64,000 nucleotides of DNA from contig NZ_CAINTR010000173.1 of assembly GCF_903853455.1 (NCBI RefSeq), forward strand, positions 41,308-105,307, written 5' to 3'. Positions 18,177 to 26,701 of this stretch are shown piece by piece (positions within the stretch are counted from its first letter, which is position 1; every line of letters begins with the position of its first letter). The position numbers and the translations under genes are program-made. The notes under the pieces were generated by a model. That model was given only the letters and a program-made list of their open reading frames with translations. It was not told the DNA's origin and searched no databases. The DNA comes from an uncultured Magnetospirillum sp. (lineage in GTDB: Bacteria; Pseudomonadota; Alphaproteobacteria; Rhodospirillales; Magnetospirillaceae).

Positions 18177-18476
18177 ATGGACTACCAGATTCACTCCACC
18201 GGCTCCGACCTGCGGGTGATGCTGCACGGGCGTCTGACCTTCGCCGAGAACGGCCGGTTCCGTTCCATGCTGTCCAAACTGAAGGACAGCACGGCGACCA
18301 AGGTGATCCTCGACCTCGGCGACGTGGAATTCATCGATTCCGCCGGCCTCGGCATGCTGCTCTACACCCGCGACGCCATGCACCGGCGCCAGGGCGTGGT
18401 GGTCTTGGACGCCGCCACCGGGCAGGTCGACCGCATGCTGGACCTGACCCGCATGCGCGACCTGTTTGGCGCGTAA
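18177..18476 (+). CDS. STAS-domain anti-sigma factor antagonist-like protein
   Basis: A 99-aa single STAS domain. The phosphorylatable-serine region is FIDSAGLGMLLYTRDAM, matching SpoIIAA/RsbV proteins, with VILDLGDVEF before it. Such proteins switch partners (anti-sigma kinase or sensor) according to phosphorylation. No kinase or phosphatase partner is adjacent, so its circuit is unknown. ATG 18177 is preceded by GAGGAG. Confidence 0.88.
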   Translation: MDYQIHSTGSDLRVMLHGRLTFAENGRFRSMLSKLKDSTATKVILDLGDVEFIDSAGLGMLLYTRDAMHRRQGVVVLDAATGQVDRMLDLTRMRDLFGA

Positions 18477-18519
18477 CCACCGGCTTGCGCCTGCCGGGGA
18501 AATCGCTACGGTAGGCGCC

Positions 18520-19029
18520 ATGAAGGTATTCGGAATCGCCGGCTGGAGCGGCAGCGGCAAGACCACATTGCTGATGCGCCTGATCCCGGCCTTGACCCGT
18601 CTGGGAATCGAGGTCGCCACCATCAAACACACCCATCACAATCCCGCCGTCGGCGACGACGAAAGCCGGGCGCTGGCCGAGGCCGGGGCGAGCGAGATCC
18701 TGCTGGCCTCACCGCGGCGCTTCGCCCTCATCCATGAATTGGGAGACCAGCCCGAACCGCCGCTGGAACACTTGATCGCGCACTGTCGCGGCGTCGATCT
18801 GCTGTTGATCGAGGGCTTCAAATGGTCGCCCCATCCCAAGCTGGAAGTGTGGGATCCCACCCTGGGCAAGCCCATGCTGGCCCCGACCGAGCCCTCGGTG
18901 GTGGCCTTGGCCACCGACCGGCCCGTCCTGGCCTCCGCCCTGCCGCGTTTCGCGCGCGACAACGCCGACGGCATCGCTGTTTTCATCGCCGCCCACTGCC
19001 AACTGACCGTCCGCACGCCGGTGGCGTAA
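18520..19029 (+). CDS. mobB: Molybdopterin-guanine dinucleotide biosynthesis adaptor MobB
   Basis: A 169-aa P-loop GTPase-like protein that assists MobA in making the MGD form of the molybdenum cofactor. Walker A GWSGSGKTT is near the N terminus, followed by IKHTHHN, which is characteristic of MobB, and by LLLIEGFKWSPHPKLEVW. It fits an organism with molybdoenzymes; msrP, a Mo-dependent reductase, is in this window. It may share a transcript with the STAS gene 43 nt upstream. Confidence 0.93.
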   Translation: MKVFGIAGWSGSGKTTLLMRLIPALTRLGIEVATIKHTHHNPAVGDDESRALAEAGASEILLASPRRFALIHELGDQPEPPLEHLIAHCRGVDLLLIEGFKWSPHPKLEVWDPTLGKPMLAPTEPSVVALATDRPVLASALPRFARDNADGIAVFIAAHCQLTVRTPVA

Positions 19030-19231
19030 GTCCCTCGTTGCCGGATCGGCCAAACCATGCTTAAGTTTTGCGGGTTTCGGGGATTGCCGGGTAAGCTGGC
19101 CGCTTGGGCGTGGTCATATTTCACTTGCTCGGAGGGAAGGTAATTCGTGCGTCGGCTGTGCCGCGCGGCGCGCGTGTGGTGTCGCTTGTGTTTCAAGCGA
19201 ACGCTGATGGTTTGATTTGGGGGCGAGCACG

Positions 19232-19867
19232 ATGAGGGTTCTTCTTGCTGACGATCACGCTCTGTTTCGGGAGGGCGTGCGCATGGTTCTGGAAAGCTTG
19301 GCCGACGAGCCGGTCGAGGCCTTCGAGGCCAGTGATTTCACGCAGGCCTTGGCGCATGTGCGGGCCAATCCGGGCATCGACATCGCCCTGATCGACCTCT
19401 CCATGCCGGGCATGGACGGTTTTTCCGCCATCGGAGCCATTCGACGGACGGCCCCCGACATCTATCTGGTGGTGGTTTCCGCCCTGGAAGACCCCCAGGC
19501 GGTTCGGCGCGCCTTGGATTGTGGCGCCCACGGCTATATCTGCAAGTCGGCCGGCAGCGCGTCCATGATGAAGGGCATCCGCTCGGTGCTGGAAGGCGAC
19601 ACCTTCGTCAGCCCCAACATCGCCGTGCCCGACACCTTGACCCAGACCCAGGGCGAGTTCGACGCCGAACGCCTGCGGAGCCTGCTGACACCCCGCCAGC
19701 GCGACGTGCTGGCCATGCTGCGCCAGGGAAAATCCAACAAGGAAATCGCCCGCGACCTCAATCTGGCCGAGATCACGGTGAAGCTGCACGTCACCGCCAT
19801 CCTGCGCGCCCTCAGCTGCGAGAACCGCACCCAGGCCGCCATCCTCGCCGCCAAGATGGGGCTGTAA
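19232..19867 (+). CDS. NarL/LuxR-family response regulator
   Basis: A 211-aa two-component regulator. The receiver domain has the acidic pair in LLADDHALFREG, phosphoacceptor Asp in IALIDLSMPGMDG and Lys in YICKSAGS; the C-terminal LuxR-type helix-turn-helix has LTPRQRDVLAMLRQGKSNKEI and HVTAILRAL. It lies next to the PAS-exonuclease (converging) and near actP. In other Proteobacteria acetate use is controlled by LuxR-type regulators of this kind (CrbR-like), so a link is plausible but inferred. ATG 19232 is preferred over the TTG start at 19217. Confidence 0.92.
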   Translation: MRVLLADDHALFREGVRMVLESLADEPVEAFEASDFTQALAHVRANPGIDIALIDLSMPGMDGFSAIGAIRRTAPDIYLVVVSALEDPQAVRRALDCGAHGYICKSAGSASMMKGIRSVLEGDTFVSPNIAVPDTLTQTQGEFDAERLRSLLTPRQRDVLAMLRQGKSNKEIARDLNLAEITVKLHVTAILRALSCENRTQAAILAAKMGL

Positions 19868-19880
19868 AGGGACCTCCCCT

Positions 19881-21920
19881 CTACAGCACCCTTTGGCGCT
19901 CGTGCAGGATCATGGCGATGTCGAGGGTCTTGACCGCGTCGTCGAGGGTCAGGATGCCGCGCGCCTCCAGCGCCTCGATCTGGCGCAGCAGCACCGCCGC
20001 CGTCACCATGGAATCACCCAGCGCGGTATGACGCTCGGTGACGACGATACCGTAGCGGTCGCAGATCTCGTCCAGCGAGTGGCCGGCCTCGGCCCCATCC
20101 AGGAAGTTGGAGAAGATCATGGTGTCGAGTACCGGCGTGTCGAAACGGATCCCCATCTGACGCTCGCGCATGCGGAGGAACTTCAAGTCGAAGGCGGCGT
20201 TGTGCGCCACCAGGACCGAATCGGCGAGATAGGTGCGGAACTGGGGCAGCACCACGTCGAGCGGTGGCTTGTCCTTGACCATGTCGTCGGTGATGCCGTG
20301 GAAGCGGATCGACTCGGCGGGAATCGGCCGGCCGGGATTGACGATGCGGTTGAAGCTTTCCCCTGACAGGATGCGGCCGTTGACGATGCGCACGCCGGCG
20401 ATGGAGACCACCTGATCCCCCTGGGAGGGATGCAGCCCGGTGGTTTCGGTGTCGAACACCACGAAGGTCAGCGACCGCAGCGGCTGCGAGCCCATGGCGC
20501 CGGTGTCGCGCGCCTGCTCCAGCAGGGTCAGGTCGTAGAATTCAGGACGGCCGGGCAGAACCTGGCGGTCGTGGCCGTGCTGCTCGACCCCCTTGCGCAT
20601 GGGCAGCCGCAGGGCGCCACCGCCTTCGCGGCGTTCACGGATGATCTCGACGCCGCCGTGGTGCTGCAAGACATCGCGGACGGTCATGCCGCCCAGCGCC
20701 ACCAGCGGCTGGGCCAGCCAGCGGTCCAGCAACGCGCGCTCCACCGTGTCGCCGGCCCAGGAGAATTCGACCCAGGCGCCGCCGCCATCGCCGTCGCCGC
20801 TGCCGGCCGACAGATCGACCTCGGTCGCTCCGACCCGGTCGGCGGCGCGGCGGATCAGGGATTCCAGCGCCAGGACCAGCGAATGGGAATCGCCGTGCAG
20901 CCAGACCGGCAGGCCGGTCACCGTCCCCTTGAGATCCTCGCCCAGCCGGGTGACGATGAAGGACAGGAATTCGGTGGAGTTGATGTCGGCCATGGGCCAC
21001 CAGCCCGACAGCATCTTCTGGTAGCCTTCGGTCACCTGCTTGATGGCCTTGCCGATGGTGGCGCTTTCGCGGCGGACCACCGCCGCGTCATCGGCCGCCA
21101 TGAGGATGCGTTTCAGCGGCGCCTCCACTTCCTCGGCGACCTCGCGCAGCAGCGCCTCGCGGCTGACCAGCGCCGCCAATTGCGGTCCGGCATCGACCAG
21201 CGTCACCACATAGCCGGTCACCGCCCCGATCTCGTTGCGGATCAGGGTCATGCGCGCCTGCAACAGCGCCCGATCATCGACGCTGCCCACCAGGAACGGC
21301 ACCCCGCGCCCGCCCATGTCGGGACGGTTGCCCAGAACGTCGAACATGTGGATCACCGGGCCGCGCGCCATGGTCTCGAACAGCGAGCGCCCCAGCCCCA
21401 GCTCGGCGGTCTCGCGCAGGATGTCGAAGGCGACCTGGTTGTACAGCACCAGCTGATGGCGCTGGTTGCACACCACCACGCCCTCGTGCAGGTCGTTGAG
21501 GATGGCGGCCAGCCGGCTGGAGTTCTCCTCCGACTTGCGGGTCGCCGCCGACAGGCCCTCGGCCAGTTCGAGCCGCGCCTTGACCATGCGGACGCACACC
21601 TCGTTCACCGCCTCGGGCAGCGGCGAGACCACGAAATAGCGCTCGGGATCGACGCCGTCGCGGCCGCCGGTGCCGTAGGCGATGGCGCGCACCTCGGAGG
21701 CCATGCGGCGGATGCTGCGCATCACCAGAAAGTCGATGGTCTTCCATGAAACCGCGAACATGATGGCGGCGCCGGCCAGCGAGACCATCACCAGGGCCGT
21801 CAGTTCCTCGCGTACGCCACCGCCCTGGGACAGGCCGGAGGCGGCCGCGATGGTGACGACCACGTCGACGGCAAAAGCCGCCGCCAGCCAAGGAAAAGGC
21901 CCCCGCCATTTGACCGGCAC
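19881..21920 (-). CDS. Membrane PAS-sensor protein fused to DnaQ-like 3'-5' exonuclease
   Basis: A 679-aa fusion. Residues about 10-75 hold two TM segments (FPWLAAAFAVDVVVTIAAAS and ELTALVMVSLAGAAIMFAVS). A PAS-like domain (residues about 140-250; RLAAILNDLHEGVVVCNQ) and a degenerate kinase-like ATPase region (VVALGG-type G-box remnants near 410-430) follow. The C-terminal DEDDh exonuclease (residues about 480-660) shows FVVFDTETTGLHP, VAHNAAFDLKFL and ERHTALGDSMVTA. The exonuclease catalytic residues appear intact while the kinase phosphoacceptor motif does not. The substrate is unknown: DNA proofreading is unlikely for a membrane protein, and hydrolysis of a nucleotide signal is conceivable. 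The family recurs beside DUF294/CBS and acetate-permease genes. Confidence 0.88.
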   Translation of the reverse strand: MPVKWRGPFPWLAAAFAVDVVVTIAAASGLSQGGGVREELTALVMVSLAGAAIMFAVSWKTIDFLVMRSIRRMASEVRAIAYGTGGRDGVDPERYFVVSPLPEAVNEVCVRMVKARLELAEGLSAATRKSEENSSRLAAILNDLHEGVVVCNQRHQLVLYNQVAFDILRETAELGLGRSLFETMARGPVIHMFDVLGNRPDMGGRGVPFLVGSVDDRALLQARMTLIRNEIGAVTGYVVTLVDAGPQLAALVSREALLREVAEEVEAPLKRILMAADDAAVVRRESATIGKAIKQVTEGYQKMLSGWWPMADINSTEFLSFIVTRLGEDLKGTVTGLPVWLHGDSHSLVLALESLIRRAADRVGATEVDLSAGSGDGDGGGAWVEFSWAGDTVERALLDRWLAQPLVALGGMTVRDVLQHHGGVEIIRERREGGGALRLPMRKGVEQHGHDRQVLPGRPEFYDLTLLEQARDTGAMGSQPLRSLTFVVFDTETTGLHPSQGDQVVSIAGVRIVNGRILSGESFNRIVNPGRPIPAESIRFHGITDDMVKDKPPLDVVLPQFRTYLADSVLVAHNAAFDLKFLRMRERQMGIRFDTPVLDTMIFSNFLDGAEAGHSLDEICDRYGIVVTERHTALGDSMVTAAVLLRQIEALEARGILTLDDAVKTLDIAMILHERQRVL

Positions 21921-22044
21921 CGTCTCGCCTCCTCGTTCATTCTGGCCCTGCCTTTATCACGCCGTGCGGAGCGGTCCGCGTCAACCCCGGATATGGCCTC
22001 GACGCATGATCAAAGCGAAACAGATGCCTCCGACGGGCGAATTT

Positions 22045-22074
22045 AGGGGCGCCCGGCGACTGAGGGACGAAAAG
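22045..22074 (+). repeat. Dispersed variable-stem element, truncated copy D
   Basis: Only the conserved end is present: GCGCCCGGCGACTGAGGGAC followed by GAAAAG. It stops about 5 nt from the stop codon of the small minus-strand gene 22080-22280. Confidence 0.6.
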
Positions 22075-22079
22075 GGTAC

Positions 22080-22280
22080 TCACACCATGTCCGCGATCCC
22101 GTAGCGGGCGGAGATCAGTGACAACGCGGCCCCGACCGTCTGGCCGCCGTAATAGCTTTGCAGCATCAGCTTGGGCTCGATGCCCAGCGAGCGGAGCGAC
22201 TGCCCCAGTCGGTCCTTCAGGCGGGTGTCCACATCGGCCGCCCACAGAGTATAGCCGCTGTCGAACAGGGGGTAGGACAT
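22080..22280 (-). CDS. Small unknown protein
   Basis: A 66-aa ORF starting MSYPLFDSGYTLWAADVD. It has a good ribosome-binding site (GGAGG 5 nt before ATG 22280); the longer 74-aa version begins inside that site. It has no membrane segment or recognised motif. Codon use looks like neighbouring real genes. It lies 77 nt downstream of the GntR regulator gene on the same strand and could be expressed with it. Function unknown. Confidence 0.6.
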   Translation of the reverse strand: MSYPLFDSGYTLWAADVDTRLKDRLGQSLRSLGIEPKLMLQSYYGGQTVGAALSLISARYGIADMV

Positions 22281-22357
22281 CTCCTCCTCCATCGGCCGGA
22301 CCAATCCCGAGCCATGAAGACAGCATGCCCCCCCATCATGACGTCATGACGGCAGGA

Positions 22358-23068
22358 TTAGGGCAATTGAGGCAGGGGAACGTCGTGTTCGGCAAGGCTC
22401 CGCGCCGTGCCCACATAGGCGCGCATGGCGTTTCTCGCCTCGGAACCGTTGCCGGCTGCCACCGCCGACACCACCCGGTGTTGCGCCGCCGCGCCCTGAA
22501 GGCTCCAGTCGGTCTTGCCCGCGTTCAGCAGGCGCCAATAGGGCAGCAGGCGGGACTCCACGGTCTGCGCCATCTCCGCCAGCACCGGATTACCGGATGC
22601 GCGGTGCAAAATGGACAGCAGCGTCTCCTCGGCACCGGCTTCAGCCAGGGCCGCGTTCGGCAAAGCCAGCAGCTTGCCGCGATCATCGTCGGACAACCCC
22701 CGCGCCGCCAGGTCGGCGCAGGCGGATTCCAGCTCCATCATGGCATCGAACAGGTCGAGCATGGCCCGGCGCTCCAGCGTCACCACGATGGCGCCGAAAC
22801 GGGGCCTGAACTGAACCAGCCCGATGGCGTCCAAATGGCGCAACGCTTCGCGTACCGGCGTGCGGGAACATCCCAGCCGGGCCGCCAACTCCTCCTCGAC
22901 CAGCTTTTTCCCCGGCCTCAGCCGCCCGGCCAGAATTTCGTCGATCAGAACCGCCCTGACCCGCTCGGCCTTGGACATTCTGCCGGTATCTCTCGGCTTG
23001 CGTCCGCCCAGGCTCATGAGGCCGCTGTTCGCGCGGGAAACGCGGTCACTCGTTATGATTGTATGCAT
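22358..23068 (-). CDS. GntR-family transcriptional regulator (FCD/FadR subfamily)
   Basis: A DNA-binding regulator of up to 236 aa. The N-terminal winged helix has IDEILAGRLRPGKKLVEEELAARLGCSRTPVREALRHLDAIGLV (quoted in part: LGCSRTPVREALR), the GntR recognition helix. The C-terminal FCD-type helical bundle (DLFDAMMELESACADLAA) usually binds a carboxylic acid or sugar acid, often with a metal. The start is uncertain: the ORF-track start at 23068 overlaps a TGTATGCA element, and ATG 23017 is an alternative. The palindromes upstream suggest autoregulation. No metabolic target operon is adjacent, so the effector cannot be guessed. Confidence 0.88.
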   Translation of the reverse strand: MHTIITSDRVSRANSGLMSLGGRKPRDTGRMSKAERVRAVLIDEILAGRLRPGKKLVEEELAARLGCSRTPVREALRHLDAIGLVQFRPRFGAIVVTLERRAMLDLFDAMMELESACADLAARGLSDDDRGKLLALPNAALAEAGAEETLLSILHRASGNPVLAEMAQTVESRLLPYWRLLNAGKTDWSLQGAAAQHRVVSAVAAGNGSEARNAMRAYVGTARSLAEHDVPLPQLP

Positions 23069-23128
23069 GTGGCGCCATCATTCTGAGATAAGTGCATTCA
23101 GTGAGAATGCATTCTCAGATTGCATACA
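23060..23128. promoter_or_regulatory. Palindromic operator region upstream of the GntR gene
   Basis: It contains a perfect 16-bp palindrome TGAGAATGCATTCTCA (23102-23117). The octamer TGTATGCA (23060-23067) recurs inverted as TGCATACA (23121-23128). FCD-type GntR proteins commonly bind short palindromes of the TTGTA-TACAA kind, so these are candidate operators. That use is inferred; the palindromes are seen directly. Confidence 0.7.
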
Positions 23129-23137
23129 TCAAGACTT

Positions 23138-24907
23138 TTACATGTCGCGTACCGCGACTTTTGCGCTGGCCTGCCTCAGCATCGTAACAACCTCAGCGAT
23201 AACCGGCTCCCATCCCGCGTCGAGCCCTTTGCGCAACAGCCGCAGCGACGGATACCAGGCGGTGGTCTCGCCTTGCATCAGCCAGCGGAAGTCGGGAACC
23301 GGCGGCAGCAGCAGCCAAACCGGCTTGCCCAAGGCGCCGGCCATGTGGACCACGGCGGTATCGACCGAGATGATCAGGTCCATGGCCCCCACCACCGCCG
23401 CGGTATCGGCGAAATCGGCGCAGCGGTCGGCGGCCTCCAGCACCTTGTCGGCGGGGGGGCGTCCCAGCCGCTCGGCGATGGCGCCGCGTTGCAGGCTGTA
23501 GAAGGTGACACCCGGCACCGCCAGCAACGGTTCCAGCAACCGGGCCGGGATCGAGCGGTTCCAGTCGTCGCCGTGGGTCGGCCGCCCCGCCCAGGCGATG
23601 GCCACCTTGAGCCCGCCCGCGCCGGCCGGCAGGGCGACACCGGCGCCGTCGGGCACCTTCAGATAGGGGATGTCGGCTGGAATCGGGGCGATCCCGGCCT
23701 GAAACACCCCGGCCAGCGACATCAGGGTGACGGCCCGGTCGAACGGCGGCAATGGGCCGGTCTCCGACACCACCGCGTCCACGCCGGCGGCGCTGTTCAT
23801 CAGCCGGATCAGTTCCGGCTGGCAGGCCAGCACCACCCGGGTGACGCCACGCTGCTTGAGCATGGGGGCATAACGGATGAACTGGATGGTGTCGCCGTAG
23901 CCTTGCTCCGCCTGAAGCAGCAAGGTTCCGCCAGCCGGCAGGTCGGGCGGCAACGGGCCGCCGTCCCAAGCCTCGTCCTGCAGATAGGAGGGAAGGTTGG
24001 GATGCTCGCGCCAGCGCCATTCATACTCGCGCCAACCTTCCGCGAACTTGCCGGCAAGCAGCAGGTTGAGCGCCAGGTTGGTGTGGAACTTGGCCGCGTT
24101 CGGCGCCCCCTGGATCGCCCGGCGATAGGCCGCGTCCGCCTCGTCGAGCCGACCCTGGCGATGCAGGGCGTTGCCCAGGTTGCTCCAGGTCTCCATCCCC
24201 TTGCCGCCCAGCGCCAACGCCCGCCGGTGGCTCGCCTCGGCGCCGCGCGAATCTCCGGTCGACAGCAACGCGTTGCCCAGATTGTCTTGGATCGCCGGCG
24301 CGTCCGGCCGCACCAAGGTCGCCGTGCGCAGCACCGCCACCGCCTCCTCCCGCCGCCCCAGCCGCTCCAGCGCCACCCCAAGGTTGTTGAGCAGGTCGGC
24401 GGGATTGGGATCCGCCCAGGCCGAGATGGCCGAGCGATACGCCATGATGGCGTCGTCGTTGCGCCCCAGGCCCATCAACGCCGCGGCCAGGCCGGCCGGC
24501 GGCCGGGGATTGCCCGGCGACAGCCGGGCCGCCTTGAGGAAGGCGTCCACCGCCGCCTGTTGGCCACCGGGCCGCGCCGCCTCGATTTCACCCAGCCCCT
24601 CCCAGGCCGAGGCCAGATCGGGCATCAGTTTGACGGCAATCTCCAGATGGTGGCGCGCCTCGTCGAGCCGGCGCAGGACCAGCAGAACCCGCCCCAAGAC
24701 CTCGTGACAGCGACCGTCCTCGGACGCGATCTCCACCGCTTGGCGCGCCGGCTCCCGCGCCGCCTCGGCCCGGCCCAGTTTCAGGCGGACCGCCGCCAGA
24801 CGCCGGAGGATTTCCGGGCTGTCGGGATGGAGACGCTGGAGTTCCGCCAAAAACTGCTCGTCGGACATGTCGGCCGGATTGGGGGATTTCGATTTCGATT
24901 GCGGCAT
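23138..24907 (-). CDS. Tetratricopeptide-repeat protein with glycosyltransferase-like C terminus
   Basis: A 589-aa protein. About residues 15-290 are TPR repeats (for example WSNLGNALHRQGRLDEADAA and LLNNLGVALERLGRREEAVA). The C-terminal half carries LLQAEQGYGDTIQFIRYAPM and ISVDTAVVHMAGALGKPVWL, signatures of the GT9/GT41-like domain often fused to TPRs. It may glycosylate a protein or surface structure, but many homologues are uncharacterised. The ORF track starts at a TTG (24949); ATG 24907 (MPQSKSKSP) looks more natural. It is transcribed toward the GntR operator region. Confidence 0.82.
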   Translation of the reverse strand: MPQSKSKSPNPADMSDEQFLAELQRLHPDSPEILRRLAAVRLKLGRAEAAREPARQAVEIASEDGRCHEVLGRVLLVLRRLDEARHHLEIAVKLMPDLASAWEGLGEIEAARPGGQQAAVDAFLKAARLSPGNPRPPAGLAAALMGLGRNDDAIMAYRSAISAWADPNPADLLNNLGVALERLGRREEAVAVLRTATLVRPDAPAIQDNLGNALLSTGDSRGAEASHRRALALGGKGMETWSNLGNALHRQGRLDEADAAYRRAIQGAPNAAKFHTNLALNLLLAGKFAEGWREYEWRWREHPNLPSYLQDEAWDGGPLPPDLPAGGTLLLQAEQGYGDTIQFIRYAPMLKQRGVTRVVLACQPELIRLMNSAAGVDAVVSETGPLPPFDRAVTLMSLAGVFQAGIAPIPADIPYLKVPDGAGVALPAGAGGLKVAIAWAGRPTHGDDWNRSIPARLLEPLLAVPGVTFYSLQRGAIAERLGRPPADKVLEAADRCADFADTAAVVGAMDLIISVDTAVVHMAGALGKPVWLLLPPVPDFRWLMQGETTAWYPSLRLLRKGLDAGWEPVIAEVVTMLRQASAKVAVRDM

Positions 24908-25066
24908 GTTCGGCCCCAGGTTGCTGCGGTAGCGGAGATAGTCGCCCAATCATAACCTATGGTCATATCCCGGACGGCGAGGTAGGTTGAGTGGGGAGCG
25001 TCGGCAAGATGTTCACAAGCAAATATTTTCGGTGTATATCAGGCGGGCAGATCGGGGGCTAGCCAA

Positions 25067-26662
25067 GTGCATATCTGGGGCATCACTCGTCCAAGGACAC
25101 GCAAGACAAGGTATGTGGCGATGGTTGCGCTTGCCTGCCTGACTCCTGTCATGGCCGGCGCCGCCACGCTGGAAGAGGAAATGCGGGGCCTCATCGAGAA
25201 CCATCCGCAGATCCAATCCAAAACCAAGGCGGTCAATTCGGCCGAGGAAGGCATCCGCGCCGCCCGCTCCGGCTATCTGCCCACCGTCAAGGCCAGCAGC
25301 GACGGGGGTTACGAATATATCGACAGCCCCGACCGCCGCCTGACCTATGGCAAGCCGTACAGCAACAATCGCGACACCGCCAGCCTGACCGTCACCCAGA
25401 AGATCTTCGACGGCTTCGCCACCGATTCCGCCGTCGACGCCGCCTCGGTCAGCCACGACATTTCCACCTCGGACCTGCGGGCGACCCGGCAGACCACCCT
25501 GCTGGAAGGCGCCTTCGCCTATCTCGACATCCTGCGCTACACCCGGCTGATCGCCCTGGCGCGCGAGAGCCAGCGCAAGGTCACGGACCAGCTGCATATG
25601 GAAGATGAGCGCCTGGAAAAGGGCGCCGGCGTCACCTCGGACGTGCTGGCCGCCAAACAGCGCCTTCAGACCGCCAAGGCGCGCCGGGTCGAGTTCGAGG
25701 GCGGCTTCCAGACCGCCGTCGCCAAGTACTCCCAGGTCTTCGGCCATGCTCCGGAGGTGGCGGCCCTCAGCGATCCGCCGCTGCCGCTCGACCTGATTCC
25801 GGACACCATCGAAGCCTCGCTCGACGCCGCCGAGAAGGACAATCCCTCCTTGCTGTCGGCCACCAAGACCATCGACCTTAGCGACGCGCGACGCCACACC
25901 GCCGAGGCCGGCTATTGGCCGACCCTGGATCTGGTCGGCAAGGCCGACTACGAAAACGGCAAGAACGGCGTGGTCGGCCCTCGCCGCGACTGGTCCATGC
26001 TGCTGGTCGCCAACTGGGAGCTGTTCTCCGGCTTCAAGACCGACGCCCAGGTCGCCCAGGCCAGTTGGGATCACGCCGCCAGCAAGGACAATCGCCTTTA
26101 CACCAGCCGCAAGGTTTCCGAGGCGGTGCGGACCTCCTGGCACAAACTGGACACGGCGCGGCAACGCCTCGAGCTGCTGGACACCGCCGCCACCCTGGCC
26201 GAGGAAGTCTGGGAAGCCGAGAAGAAGAAGGAAGCCGCCGGCAAGGCCACCGTCCAGCAGGTGCTGGACGAGGAAAACAAGATCAACGACGCCCGCATCG
26301 CCTATACCGGCGCCTATTACGACATGTATCAGGCCGCCTACGAGCTGCTGTCGGGCATGGGCCGCCTGGAGGTCGACGGCCTGGTCCGGGCCAAGCCGAC
26401 CGCCTCGGCTCCGCCCCCGGTGAAGTCGTCCACCGGCCTGCCGCGTCCTCCCATGGCCAAGACCGCCAGCCCCGCTCCGGCGGCGCAGCAGCAGGCCAAG
26501 ACCGCACCGCCGCCGCCCGCAGCCCCTCCTCCCGCCATCGAGTCGCCTGCCGCCGTCAGCGACGAGCAGGCCGCCCAGTCCATCGCCGCCAACAGCGCCG
26601 TGACCGAGCGGGTCCGCAGCCTGATGGCGACCAAGGACGAATTCTGGACGGTCCGGCAGTAG
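25067..26662 (+). CDS. TolC-family outer-membrane efflux protein with proline-rich C-terminal tail
   Basis: A 531-aa outer-membrane channel subunit. A signal peptide (YVAMVALACLTPVMAGAATL) is followed by two outer-membrane efflux repeats with the usual long coiled coils (for example LDILRYTRLIALARESQRKV and LDTAARLAEEVWEAEKKKEA-like helix in the second half). From about residue 440 the protein continues as a Pro/Ala-rich tail ([15 protein letters not shown]) ending in a short helical segment. It is TolC/AggA-like and probably serves type I or ABC/RND export. No pump gene is adjacent; the MacA/MacB-like genes at 10-13 kb are candidates but distant. Start GTG 25067 is weakly supported. Confidence 0.85.
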   Translation: MHIWGITRPRTRKTRYVAMVALACLTPVMAGAATLEEEMRGLIENHPQIQSKTKAVNSAEEGIRAARSGYLPTVKASSDGGYEYIDSPDRRLTYGKPYSNNRDTASLTVTQKIFDGFATDSAVDAASVSHDISTSDLRATRQTTLLEGAFAYLDILRYTRLIALARESQRKVTDQLHMEDERLEKGAGVTSDVLAAKQRLQTAKARRVEFEGGFQTAVAKYSQVFGHAPEVAALSDPPLPLDLIPDTIEASLDAAEKDNPSLLSATKTIDLSDARRHTAEAGYWPTLDLVGKADYENGKNGVVGPRRDWSMLLVANWELFSGFKTDAQVAQASWDHAASKDNRLYTSRKVSEAVRTSWHKLDTARQRLELLDTAATLAEEVWEAEKKKEAAGKATVQQVLDEENKINDARIAYTGAYYDMYQAAYELLSGMGRLEVDGLVRAKPTASAPPPVKSSTGLPRPPMAKTASPAPAAQQQAKTAPPPPAAPPPAIESPAAVSDEQAAQSIAANSAVTERVRSLMATKDEFWTVRQ

Positions 26663-26701
26663 GGACGGCCTCGGCCTTCTCCCCCGACCGTAAGGGCGCG
26701 C

